A stretch of DNA of 25,680 bases. Origin: Candidatus Hodarchaeota archaeon (GTDB taxonomy: Archaea > Asgardarchaeota > Heimdallarchaeia > Hodarchaeales > Hodarchaeaceae). The DNA lies in assembly GCA_016840305.1 (NCBI GenBank), contig JAEOSP010000736.1, forward strand, positions 1 to 25,680. Reading direction: 5' to 3'. Below, one piece after another: positions 1-8,077 of this stretch (position 1 is the first letter of the stretch; the number at the start of each line of letters is the position of its first letter). The translations under genes were made by a program, and so were the position numbers. The notes beneath the pieces are model-generated. The model saw only the letters and a list, made by a program, of their open reading frames with translations, searched no databases and was not told where the DNA came from.

Positions 1-337
1 CACTTAAAATTGGTTCGTATTCAAAACCACCATCAAATATACTGTTTGTAATATCAAACATTTCTGCCCCTTCGTTTATACCAGGGGGTTGATATGAAGG
101 GACATAACCGGGATAGTGTATCAAGAAATACGTAGTTGGGTCATAAGGCGCGAGAACATCGGCGAAGATTGCTAGGAGGATTACACCAGCTGAGAGAACT
201 AATCCAAGCACCCCTGCCTTATTCTTCCTGAACCGTCGAAAAGCAATGGCAAGTTGACTACCTGAAAGTTCTTCTGCTGTTTTATATTTTTTTCTTAACA
301 TTTTCTTTTTTCTTCTTTGTGTTCGCGATTGCATCAT
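1..337 (-). CDS. Oligopeptide ABC transporter permease, OppC/DppC type (N-terminal part, cut by window edge)
   Basis: The first 112 residues of an inner-membrane permease that would pair with the OppB-like protein just upstream to form the channel of a peptide importer. The start is one of two consecutive ATG codons (337 or 334), preceded by GAGGT seven bases upstream. A basic N-terminus (residues 6-18) is followed by the family's usual FRRFRKNKAGVLGL element and a first membrane helix at about 41-60 that ends in ADVLAPYDP, a hallmark of OppC/DppC proteins. The extracytoplasmic loop begins after this and runs out of the window, so the EAA loop cannot be seen. It lies 32 bases downstream of the OppB gene, so one transcript is likely. 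Family assignment is firm; the substrate is inferred only from the neighbours. Confidence 0.85.
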   Translation of the reverse strand, partial: MMQSRTQRRKKKMLRKKYKTAEELSGSQLAIAFRRFRKNKAGVLGLVLSAGVILLAIFADVLAPYDPTTYFLIHYPGYVPSYQPPGINEGAEMFDITNSIFDGGFEYEPILS

Positions 338-369
338 TTTAATGACCTCAATTCTATAATAATAAGCTG

Positions 370-2448
370 TTAAAGGGTAACTCTTGGATCAATGACTGTA
401 TAAAGGATATCCGTAAAAAGGTTCGCAAGTAATATCATCATCGCTGTTATCATGATTATACCCATGACGACTGGGTAGTCATATTGGAGGAACCGTCCTA
501 CTGCATACCTTCCAAGGCCAGGCCACCCTAAAGTTGTTTCTGTTATGGGAGCTCCTCCTAGCAGACCACCAATGCTTAGGCCTATATACGTTATAATAGG
601 AATCATAACATTTTGAAGAGCATGCCTCCAGATTATTGTTCTTTGTGGAAAACCATATGCTTGGGCGGATAAAATGTAGTCTTGTCTTATCACTTCTAGT
701 AATCCAGATCTTATTAATCGGACGTAAAGAACGAGCGAAATCGTGGTGATAGCTACTATCGGAATGACTAAATGGAAGAAGAGATCCCAAGTTTCCCACG
801 AAAAAAGTTGTTGAACAAATGTCTCAAAGTATGTTCGAGCGTACAACGTTGTGACTGCTTGAGCAGTATCTAGGTCTAATGACATACCCGAAGCTGGTAA
901 AATTGGAATATAATACGCAAATAGTATGATTAAGACAATAATAAATAGAAATATAGGAACAGACAGTCCCACTGCAACAAAAATAGAGATAACATTGTCA
1001 GTTTTAGAATATTGTTTTAAAGCAGCGTAAACACCAATGGGGATAGCGATTAAGAGAGTAAAGATCAGAGGGAAGACACTGATTAATAATGTGGGCCCAA
1101 CCCTTTCAGCAATTGCAGTACCCACATGTGCACCTCCAAACATGGAATTACCCATGTCTCCCATAATGAAATGAAAGAACCAATTAAACCATTGTGTCTG
1201 TGCGGGAGCATCCAGACCATAAATCCGAGTTAAAAGATCTCTGTATTCTGCTCTGCCTGTTGGAAAGGTGTACGCTGACATCATTAGTTCTATAGGATTA
1301 CCTGTGGTAACCATCAGAGCGTAACTGATCATTGAAACACCGATGAATATTGGAATAATAGTGAGAAGTCTTCGTAATGTGTACCTAAGAACTCTATCAT
1401 CGATAAATGGTCTAATGGCTCTAGGTAAGATAATTAAACAAAGGATGAGAAAAGATAGGACTAAAAGTGGGACTACGCCAATCTTAATTCCAGGGATTAT
1501 CGTGATTCCTTTAAATAAATCAGCTTGGAACTCAAAAAGCGATTGTAAGGTTCTATCAAGACCTATCATAAATTCTATCCCAAGCAAAATAAAGAATAGT
1601 ACCGTTAAAAATATCATGAAAAGGAGAAACCCTTGAGAAGCTCTTTGCACTTTCTTATAAGCTTTACCAATAGACTCCACGAAATTTGCTGTAACAACTG
1701 GGGAGGAAGGTTTGTTCAGAGATATTCTCAGGAAGTAAAAAGCACAAATGAAGATAACTAGGGGGTACAGATAGATTTCTTGATTCAGATAATAACCAGA
1801 AAGAGCATCTTCTACTAAAGAACCAAAAGGAAGACCTTGGATAGTTGGGAGAAAGCCTTCGTAATTAGGTTGAGTTAAGCTGGCAAAAAGAAGTGATAGT
1901 AGAAGTGAAACGACTCCTATAATAAGTAGATTAGATGATTGGTCAGCAGATATTGTCCATCTGAAAATTTTCAAGTCTGACTTTCTGAAAACTAATAAAC
2001 AACCAGAAAAAAGAAATATAACAGTGATGAAACCTATTATTAAAGCGGGTATAATAGTCGTACTAAAGACCCAGTAAATTGTAAAGATTAGAATTTCGTA
2101 GTAATAAAGAAAGAATAACACCACATCAAGTCCACAAAAAGAGAAAGCAGCTAAGAAAACAAGGATACTTCCAAAGAGTAATATTTCTCTAGAATGAATC
2201 GTTATGTTAGATCCAATTTGAAATTTCCAATCCGATAAAATACCGAGTATTAAGACTATTAATGAAATAAATAGCACCACAATAAGGATGAAAGGCGAAT
2301 CTATTCTTATATCTAGTAATTGGATTCCAGTTATCTGTGATAACCTGCCTGGATTATTAAACCCCCATATTCCTGAAATAGCAGTAATAATGATTAGTAT
2401 CCAGAAAATTCTTAAGTCACTAGATTTTGTGTTAATTTCATTATCCAT
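370..2448 (-). CDS. Oligopeptide ABC transporter permease, OppB/DppB type, with a long extra N-terminal membrane region
   Basis: A 692-residue permease, about twice the usual 310-350 residues of OppB. Residues from about 352 on are a complete OppB domain: the opening YTLRRLLTIIPIFIGVSMISY, the loop with GLDAP (411-415), the helix near 452-475, and the EAA coupling loop for the ATPase at about 589-612 (core AQAYGFPQRTIIWRHALQN), ending in the usual IDPRV. Residues 1-350 are not part of OppB and hold about eight hydrophobic segments (near 13-30, 52-70, 88-115, 118-152, 172-190, 226-240, 273-295 and 325-342). I cannot name this region. The ATG start at 2448 has AGGTGAG seven bases ahead. The gene is divergent from the binding-protein gene and runs into OppC. 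The ATPase genes are not in the window. Confidence 0.88.
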   Translation of the reverse strand: MDNEINTKSSDLRIFWILIIITAISGIWGFNNPGRLSQITGIQLLDIRIDSPFILIVVLFISLIVLILGILSDWKFQIGSNITIHSREILLFGSILVFLAAFSFCGLDVVLFFLYYYEILIFTIYWVFSTTIIPALIIGFITVIFLFSGCLLVFRKSDLKIFRWTISADQSSNLLIIGVVSLLLSLLFASLTQPNYEGFLPTIQGLPFGSLVEDALSGYYLNQEIYLYPLVIFICAFYFLRISLNKPSSPVVTANFVESIGKAYKKVQRASQGFLLFMIFLTVLFFILLGIEFMIGLDRTLQSLFEFQADLFKGITIIPGIKIGVVPLLVLSFLILCLIILPRAIRPFIDDRVLRYTLRRLLTIIPIFIGVSMISYALMVTTGNPIELMMSAYTFPTGRAEYRDLLTRIYGLDAPAQTQWFNWFFHFIMGDMGNSMFGGAHVGTAIAERVGPTLLISVFPLIFTLLIAIPIGVYAALKQYSKTDNVISIFVAVGLSVPIFLFIIVLIILFAYYIPILPASGMSLDLDTAQAVTTLYARTYFETFVQQLFSWETWDLFFHLVIPIVAITTISLVLYVRLIRSGLLEVIRQDYILSAQAYGFPQRTIIWRHALQNVMIPIITYIGLSIGGLLGGAPITETTLGWPGLGRYAVGRFLQYDYPVVMGIIMITAMMILLANLFTDILYTVIDPRVTL

Positions 2449-2517
2449 CAGTTCTCACCTATCATAATTGGAAGCCATTTTTCAGAAGGAAATAAAGTGA
2501 ATGTGGCTTGCTTTGCA

Positions 2518-2530
2518 ATTTAATTAAAGG
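2518..2530 (-). promoter_or_regulatory. Possible TATA box for the oppB-oppC operon
   Basis: On the minus strand this reads CCTTTAATTAAAT, a TATA-like stretch about 75 bases before the OppB start. Transcription starting about 25 bases below it would leave a leader of about 50 bases containing the AGGTGAG ribosome-binding site. Based only on base composition and spacing. Confidence 0.3.
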
Positions 2531-2609
2531 ATTTTGGTGTATGAAGTAAAGATAATTTGTTGATGAGTTGATGATTATGGTGCTGAGTCCATATCTACAC
2601 GACAATATA

Positions 2610-2618
2610 CTTATAAAG
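2610..2618 (+). promoter_or_regulatory. Probable TATA box for the binding-protein gene
   Basis: CTTATAAAG lies about 75 bases before the ATG at 2689. An archaeal transcript would start near 2640, exactly where a perfect 8-base-pair hairpin begins, leaving a leader of about 48 bases. Confidence 0.45.
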
Positions 2619-2635
2619 AAACAGATGATAATTTT

Positions 2636-2664
2636 TGTGTTCAAGACGTTAGTCTTGAAACACA
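2636..2664 (+). repeat. Inverted repeat in the leader of the binding-protein gene
   Basis: TTCAAGAC (2640-2647), loop GTTA, then GTCTTGAA (2652-2659) form a perfect 8-bp stem. With A2660 bulged, four more pairs extend it outward (GTG and T against CAC and A). It lies between the putative transcript start and the start codon, in the spacer between divergent transporter genes, so it could be an operator or a 5' leader hairpin. Confidence 0.5.
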
Positions 2665-2688
2665 CAAAAAATATATGAGATAGTAATA

Positions 2689-4539
2689 ATGCAAAAACTA
2701 AAATTGACTGTAATCTTGGTCCTTTTGGTCGGTAGTATGTTCGTCTTAACAACGACATCTGGTGTAAGAATGACACCAGAAGAGTTTTTTGACGACTTTA
2801 CCCCCGAGGATCGGTTACATATTAGGAAAGCAATAGATTATGCAATTCCTCGACAACAAATCATTGACAGCGTACTGCTAGGTCAAGGTGTACCTCTTGC
2901 CACTCCCATTGAAAGGAACGTCGGTGGGTACGACGATAGCGTTCAAGCTCGAGAGTTCAGTATAGAAAAAGCGCTAGACGAAATGGAAGCTGCTTTTGGC
3001 TACAGATACAATGACAGTGCAGAGGACGATGAAGATAGAAAAGGGTACTTCGCCATGACAATCATGGCTCCAACCTCACGTGACGATAGGATGCAATGGG
3101 CTGCGTTAATCACCAAAACGTTGCAAGAAATCGGTATCGACGTGACACTCAAGTACGCCAACTGGAATGTAGCAGTAAGTGTATTTACCCCACCAATTGA
3201 TAAAGTAGGTTTTGATTATGCACACGGTGGATACGATGCCTTCTTCATTGGCTGGACTGGATCCCCTCAAGCTGATGTCTCACAATGGTTTGGGGAAGAC
3301 AATTTTGCCCCTGCAGGATATAACATCGGATTTATCGATGATCCTACATGTAATGATTTGATTACAAAATCTTTGTCAGAAAAGGCTTTAGCCGATCGTG
3401 TAGAAGCCTTAAGCGATTTTCAAAATTGGTTCCATGATAATCTGCCCTATTACATTGTGTTACAACTTATGGACTTGTGGGCTTTAGATCCAGACTTAAA
3501 AGGAGTTTCATTTAGTTACGATTATCCCAACTTTGCCAACTGGACTCATGAAACGGCAAGCGCGATAACTGTTCAAACTCCAGGTGATTTGAAAAACACG
3601 AATCCGTTCAGAGTGAGTTCCTACTATGACTGGCTTGCAGGGATAGGTAATAGTGGGCTTTTTGAAGGCCTCATAACTAATTACCCAGCAGATCCCTTGA
3701 AATATTATGGTGTTATTGCAGAAGATGGTTGGACCGTGAGTGCTGATGGATTGGTGTATACAATGGATATCAGAGATGGCATTAAATTCAATGATGGTTC
3801 AGATTTAACTGTTGACGACGTTGTTTTTTCCTTTAAGCAGTTCCTCAACCCAGACACTGTATCCGTTGGTGGTACGGATTTGGGTACATGGCTGAATGCA
3901 TCTAACGTTGTAAAAATTGATGAAAACACAGTTGAGTTCACATTCAATGACTACAACTGCTACGCAGAAAATTTATTAGGCGGTGTATCAATCTTATCAG
4001 AGGCAGAAATGAGCTTAGTTCCTAGTACTGAGTGGCCAACTGATGCTACTACCACTGAAGCCCCTCCCTTGGGCTCTGGTCCTTATATGTGGGACGTAGG
4101 TGCCTCAGATGTCACCGAAAGTCAGGTTAAAATGATTCTAAACCCCTATTACGATGGTTCATTACGTGAAAACACCGACTACCCCGCTAACGATGACATG
4201 ATCGAAACAATTAATGTCAAACTCATTTCTACAGCCGCAGCAGCCGTTGCAGCTCTGAGCACCGGAGAGATCAATGTTATCGACTCAAATGTAGCTATCC
4301 AACCCTTCATGAGTGAAATCAATGGCTCTACCTGGGGTAGACTTGAGAAGGTACTTGGATGGGGTCATCAAGGATTCTATCTAAACCAAAAGAACCCAAT
4401 CTGGGGTATGCACCCAGCAGATCCTCGTGTAATGTATCCTGAAGATTATGCAGGTGGAGCTCCGTTTGATCTCGCTAGCGTCTTCTTTGGAATCTTGTTC
4501 TTAACAGCATTCCAAATCATTAGAAGAAAGAAGAAATAA
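2689..4539 (+). CDS. Peptide ABC transporter substrate-binding protein (SBP_bac_5 type), apparently circularly permuted and membrane-tethered
   Basis: Extracytoplasmic peptide-binding protein expected to deliver substrate to the divergent OppB/OppC pair. Residues 1-25 are a signal peptide, and the C-terminus (about 594-611) is a membrane helix ending RRKKK, the usual archaeal tether. The mature part is in unusual order. Residues about 41-289 match what is normally the C-terminal half (LHIRKAIDYAIPRQQIIDSV near 43-62; the GIDVTLKYANWN strand at 149-160; GYDAFFIGWTGSPQAD near 181-196; PYYIVLQL at 253-260). Residues about 291-580 match what is normally the N-terminal half (AITVQTPGDLKNTNPF near 292-307; a YYDW motif; SADGLVYTMDIRDGIKFNDG at 351-370; VDDVVFSFKQFLNP near 375-388; LGSGPYMW at 461-468; ILNPYYDG). 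Native ends seem joined near 289/291, and new ends lie near 40 and 580. GC content looks higher than its neighbours, as expected for a highly expressed gene. Family is certain; an assembly or recombination artefact is not excluded. Confidence 0.88.
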   Translation: MQKLKLTVILVLLVGSMFVLTTTSGVRMTPEEFFDDFTPEDRLHIRKAIDYAIPRQQIIDSVLLGQGVPLATPIERNVGGYDDSVQAREFSIEKALDEMEAAFGYRYNDSAEDDEDRKGYFAMTIMAPTSRDDRMQWAALITKTLQEIGIDVTLKYANWNVAVSVFTPPIDKVGFDYAHGGYDAFFIGWTGSPQADVSQWFGEDNFAPAGYNIGFIDDPTCNDLITKSLSEKALADRVEALSDFQNWFHDNLPYYIVLQLMDLWALDPDLKGVSFSYDYPNFANWTHETASAITVQTPGDLKNTNPFRVSSYYDWLAGIGNSGLFEGLITNYPADPLKYYGVIAEDGWTVSADGLVYTMDIRDGIKFNDGSDLTVDDVVFSFKQFLNPDTVSVGGTDLGTWLNASNVVKIDENTVEFTFNDYNCYAENLLGGVSILSEAEMSLVPSTEWPTDATTTEAPPLGSGPYMWDVGASDVTESQVKMILNPYYDGSLRENTDYPANDDMIETINVKLISTAAAAVAALSTGEINVIDSNVAIQPFMSEINGSTWGRLEKVLGWGHQGFYLNQKNPIWGMHPADPRVMYPEDYAGGAPFDLASVFFGILFLTAFQIIRRKKK

Positions 4540-4543
4540 GATA

Positions 4544-4571
4544 GTTTTTCTTCTCCCCCTCTTTTTTTTTT
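4544..4571 (+). terminator. Pyrimidine-rich terminator after the binding-protein gene
   Basis: A run of T and C ending in ten consecutive T begins four bases after the stop codon at 4539. Archaeal transcription commonly ends in such T tracts without a hairpin. Confidence 0.5.
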
Positions 4572-4800
4572 ACTTGTAGACTCACATTTTATAGAATAAC
4601 CAGAAAAATGTTTTAATTTTGCTTACAGAAATATTAACTCTCTCTTGAATACTCTTTCTATTGTAATCGCGTCTTTCTTTTCAATATTCTAGAGAATCCG
4701 TATAAACAGTTCTTCATTGTCTATCTGAAGGAATGGGACATCTGATAAGAATGAGAAAAATCTGATAATTAGTTGAAGAGGGTTCTGAATTTATTGTAGG

Positions 4801-4810
4801 GCATATATGC
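4801..4810. repeat. 10-base palindrome in an intergenic region
   Basis: GCATATATGC is self-complementary and sits in GGGCATATATGCACCC, which extends the symmetry apart from one extra A. It could bind a dimeric regulator, but it is 178 bases from the next start codon and no function can be assigned. Confidence 0.3.
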
Positions 4811-4925
4811 ACCCCTTTATCCTGATTTATCGCTTATCTTTTTCGCTAATAATTTTTTTTTTCCTCAAATTGATTTTTTTTAATTCCCCCTTAGTAAAGA
4901 TATTGAACGAAATAATAACATTAGA

Positions 4926-4936
4926 CTTTTAAAAAC
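4926..4936 (+). promoter_or_regulatory. Possible TATA box for the FtsX-type permease gene
   Basis: CTTTTAAAAAC lies 52 bases before the ATG at 4988. Initiation about 25 bases downstream would leave a leader of about 30 bases with no clear ribosome-binding site. Confidence 0.35.
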
Positions 4937-4987
4937 AAGAGATTCTTCCTTCTTTTAGATTTAGCAGTAATATTTAGTGAATTCATT

Positions 4988-7630
4988 ATGTCTTTCACAC
5001 TTCCTTGGCGAAACGTAACCCGTCATAAATTTCGCACATATTTAATTATTGCAGCAATAACTGTTTCTGTTGGACTTCAAACTGGATTAGCTATTACGAT
5101 CGATTCGTTATATGCTGATTTTATCGGACGTCATCGTGGAGATAATTTTACTGACATTTCTATTCATCCCACAGAAAAAACAACGATAGAAGCCATTAAA
5201 AATTTATCAGATTCCGTAAAATCCTTTAAAGGAGTAGCTATTGTCAGTCCTGCAGCTGCTTTTACAGTAATTAAAAATTCGTCAGAACATTTCATTAATC
5301 TGACAAATAATATTATTCTCTACGGTCTGAAAACTGAATTACACCCCGATTTTACCCATCTAAAACAGTCCGATCTATTTGAAGGAGGAAATCTTGACTT
5401 AAAACCTGGGGATATAATAATCTCAGATTCCATTGCAAACGAACTCAATATAAATTTGAACGATAAACTCTTACTACCTGAAATCGAACATTTTGATTAT
5501 GAGAGGGTTAACGCTACCGTTCTAGGTGTGATGGACGATAAAATAGATTTTGGTAATTACATCGGTTCTCTCTTTATACTTATCGATTTTGATTATCTGT
5601 TTAGCTTATTCACAGATGAATTCTTTTTAAACTATCATCTAGCTGTGATGGCTAAAGATTTTATCAACATCAATGGTGTTGCTGAAGAGCTACAGGATTT
5701 CGTCGGATTAAATTATAATGTTTTTCGAGAGAATTCGATAAGTGATACAGAAATATTAGGTATTAGATCTTTTCAAATTGCATTAATTTTCATTCTCTTA
5801 ATGTCATTTATTGTTGAATTTCTATTTATTACTAACGTACTTTCGATGAACATTCGAGAGAGATCGAAAGAATTTGGTATACTAAGAGCTATAGGTTCTT
5901 CTAATCGTCAGATTGTTAAATTTCTTAGTTTAGAAGTGTTAATCTATGCGGGGATTGCTGGTTTTCTTGGTATTCCTATAGGGATAGGTTTCTCATTCTT
6001 TCCAGCATTTTTTTTTAATTTCTACTTCTCCAAAATACAGATAGGTGTATTGGTAATAAAACCTACTTCCTTAATTTTTGCTTATATCAGTGGAATTTTC
6101 ATCACATTAGTAGCTGGTTTATATCCTATTTTCAAGGCGATTACCCTACCTGTAATTCAGAACATTCACTCGAAAACTAGGATAGAAAAGTCTTCCTCCA
6201 GATATTGGCTATATTCTGTAATGGTTGGGGTGGTATTCGTTATTCTTGGCTATATAACAACAACTTCAATCAGTACTAGTGGCTTCCTATCATTTGAACT
6301 AATATCTTGGCCTTCATTTGCTATTGGATCTATTCTTCTAGGAATTTTTCTCCTCGAGACTGGAGTAATACGTGTTATACCTAAAATAGGGGAGAAATTA
6401 ATGATCTGGCATGGAATTGTGCCCAGAATTATTGCTACACGAAATATCGGTAGGGAGACCCAAAAATCAATGATTACAACCATGGTAACAGGCCTTTCTC
6501 TTTCATTTATTCTTATTCTAGGTATCACTTCTGCTGGTATTATTGAAGCTGTGCCTGATTACTATGAAGAACGATATGGACGCATTGATGTTATAGCAAG
6601 AACTACTGATAGTGCCCAAGTTTCATTAGCATTCGCTAATGAACTAGTTATGAATGATCCTAATATTGAAAAAGCTGAATTTATCCAGCAGCAAAGAACC
6701 AGAATTGGTAGTGTTGAAGGATATGTGCTCGGAATAAACTCCTCCTCCTTTACATATTTCTTTAATGAGACAATGATAAGCCCACTTGATGCAGACCTCC
6801 CTGAGTTGTTAGATGTAGCAGGAAAAGGAGTAATAATTAGTGATATTCTTCTTAATAGGATAGGTGGGCGAATCGGTGACAACTTATCGGTTCAAGTATC
6901 ATCAAATTCAAGTATTAATCTTAAAATTATGGGGATTACAGCAGGGAATCCCTTTCTCCAACATGGTCAATATTTATATGCTTCAAATGTTTTATTTCAG
7001 AATTATTGGTCGAACGATACGGCAAATTGGTTCATAATGAAGTTATCACCTGATAGTGAAGATCAGAATATCGTTGTCCAACGGCTTTTAGATGGTTATC
7101 CTACTTTAGCTGAGGTAATTCCAGTTGATCATTATGCGAAAACTATTAGAAGTACATTGACGATGATGACTGTTTTTTTTCAGCTAATAATCATTTATAC
7201 GTTTCTTATTGCAGCTCTTACACAATTCTTAAGTATATTAATGTCAAATTTGAATATGCAAAGAGAACTAGGTATCTTACGAGCAATGGGATTGACACCT
7301 AGTGAGGTCTTCCAAACCCTATTAGTAGAATCAACACTTCTTGTGACAACAGGCGTGTTAATTGGAATTATTAATGGTGTAATTGGATCAGAATTATTGG
7401 CATGGTACATCAGTTTTTCAATTCAGATTCAAACAAATATTAGCTTAGACTTCATTCTTTTCTGGGTATTTGTTACTATTCTAATTCCACTTATAAGTAC
7501 TGAAATTATAAGCCGTCGTACTTTAAGTAATGCCGTAGCTTACTCGATTAATACCGAAATACCACGACAACAGAAAAGAGCACCAATTGTCTGGCACGAT
7601 TGGGACAAAGTTGAGGGCTTTCGACGATAA
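4988..7630 (+). CDS. ABC transporter permease with two FtsX domains (MacB/LolC-like)
   Basis: An 880-residue membrane protein of the FtsX family. Such proteins work with a separate ATPase and usually move lipids, lipoproteins or peptides out of the membrane, or drive extracytoplasmic enzymes, rather than importing solutes. Residues about 17-37 form the first helix, followed by a large external domain to about 255. The first FtsX core (about 260-385) contains RSKEFGILRAIGSSNRQI. A linker with several helices (about 408-520) leads to a second external domain (about 525-735), then the second FtsX core (about 740-865) with QRELGILRAMGLTPSEVF. This tandem layout is normal for the family. No ATPase gene is adjacent. 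A fragment of a second, very similar gene lies at 24051-24293. Family assignment is firm; the substrate is unknown. Confidence 0.9.
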   Translation: MSFTLPWRNVTRHKFRTYLIIAAITVSVGLQTGLAITIDSLYADFIGRHRGDNFTDISIHPTEKTTIEAIKNLSDSVKSFKGVAIVSPAAAFTVIKNSSEHFINLTNNIILYGLKTELHPDFTHLKQSDLFEGGNLDLKPGDIIISDSIANELNINLNDKLLLPEIEHFDYERVNATVLGVMDDKIDFGNYIGSLFILIDFDYLFSLFTDEFFLNYHLAVMAKDFININGVAEELQDFVGLNYNVFRENSISDTEILGIRSFQIALIFILLMSFIVEFLFITNVLSMNIRERSKEFGILRAIGSSNRQIVKFLSLEVLIYAGIAGFLGIPIGIGFSFFPAFFFNFYFSKIQIGVLVIKPTSLIFAYISGIFITLVAGLYPIFKAITLPVIQNIHSKTRIEKSSSRYWLYSVMVGVVFVILGYITTTSISTSGFLSFELISWPSFAIGSILLGIFLLETGVIRVIPKIGEKLMIWHGIVPRIIATRNIGRETQKSMITTMVTGLSLSFILILGITSAGIIEAVPDYYEERYGRIDVIARTTDSAQVSLAFANELVMNDPNIEKAEFIQQQRTRIGSVEGYVLGINSSSFTYFFNETMISPLDADLPELLDVAGKGVIISDILLNRIGGRIGDNLSVQVSSNSSINLKIMGITAGNPFLQHGQYLYASNVLFQNYWSNDTANWFIMKLSPDSEDQNIVVQRLLDGYPTLAEVIPVDHYAKTIRSTLTMMTVFFQLIIIYTFLIAALTQFLSILMSNLNMQRELGILRAMGLTPSEVFQTLLVESTLLVTTGVLIGIINGVIGSELLAWYISFSIQIQTNISLDFILFWVFVTILIPLISTEIISRRTLSNAVAYSINTEIPRQQKRAPIVWHDWDKVEGFRR

Positions 7631-7642
7631 AAATGTTTTAAA

Positions 7643-7744
7643 TTACAATTTTCTCTTTTCTCTTCGCGTTGTGGTGATCATCCCTAATCCTAATAGAAGA
7701 ATAATTATTGTTGGTATCGTTACTGAGTTTAATGTTTCTTCTGA
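7643..7744 (-). pseudogene. C-terminal remnant of an arylsulfotransferase-like gene
   Basis: Read on the minus strand, this gives about 33 residues ending in a stop: SEETLNSVTIPTIIILLLGL, then GMITTTRREKRKL. This is almost the same as the end of the protein at 22304-23971 (SETTSNSVTIPTIVILLLEL, then GMITTTLRKKRKL), including the tethering helix and basic tail. Similarity stops abruptly near 7744, so only the last few percent of a paralogue survives, 12 bases after the FtsX gene and facing it. Confidence 0.8.
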
Positions 7745-8077
7745 GCAAATTTGCTTACGCTTACTCAACAGAGGAAGAAGAAGAAACCATCACTGGCAAT
7801 GTGGACATCGAAGGGGGGAGGAAAGTGGGAAAAAGTGCGATAATTTTTTATCACGGATCAGACAGACAGCATTGGTATGTGTGTTAACCAGTATTCCACG
7901 TGCAGAACAGGGAGTAACATCAAAGGCGTCACGAAAATGATGAAAAGCTTGTATATTTTTATAAGAACATTAGTGAATCTTTTCAAACCATTCCTTGAGA
8001 TTTGGGCTTTTATTTTTCATTATTTATGATGATAGATTCCTGTTTAATCTAATTGTGTTTTCTATTCGAGAAAATGG
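7745..8077. other. Region without a clear gene; contains a possible short exported-peptide frame
   Basis: A 51-codon plus-strand frame runs from an ATG at 7732 to TAA at 7885-7887. It starts MFLLSKFAYAYSTEEEEETI and continues ITGNVDIEGG and FYHGSDRQHWYVC, which looks protein-like and begins like a short export signal, but it overlaps the remnant before it and may be debris. A second overlapping frame to 7940 is rich in Arg and looks non-coding. The remainder up to 8077 shows nothing recognisable. Confidence 0.25.

Larger units (their letters stand above)
4572..4987. other. Intergenic region between the transporter and FtsX genes
   Basis: No convincing gene. It is very AT-rich with several T runs. 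It contains the palindrome GCATATATGC at 4801-4810, flanked by GG and ACCC so that it reads nearly symmetrically over 16 bases, and the likely promoter of the following gene near 4926. Confidence 0.5.

Noticed and set aside
7587..7940. 117-codon plus-strand frame after the FtsX gene
   Set aside because: It overlaps the end of the FtsX gene and the antisense arylsulfotransferase remnant, and its Arg-rich translation has no protein-like pattern.
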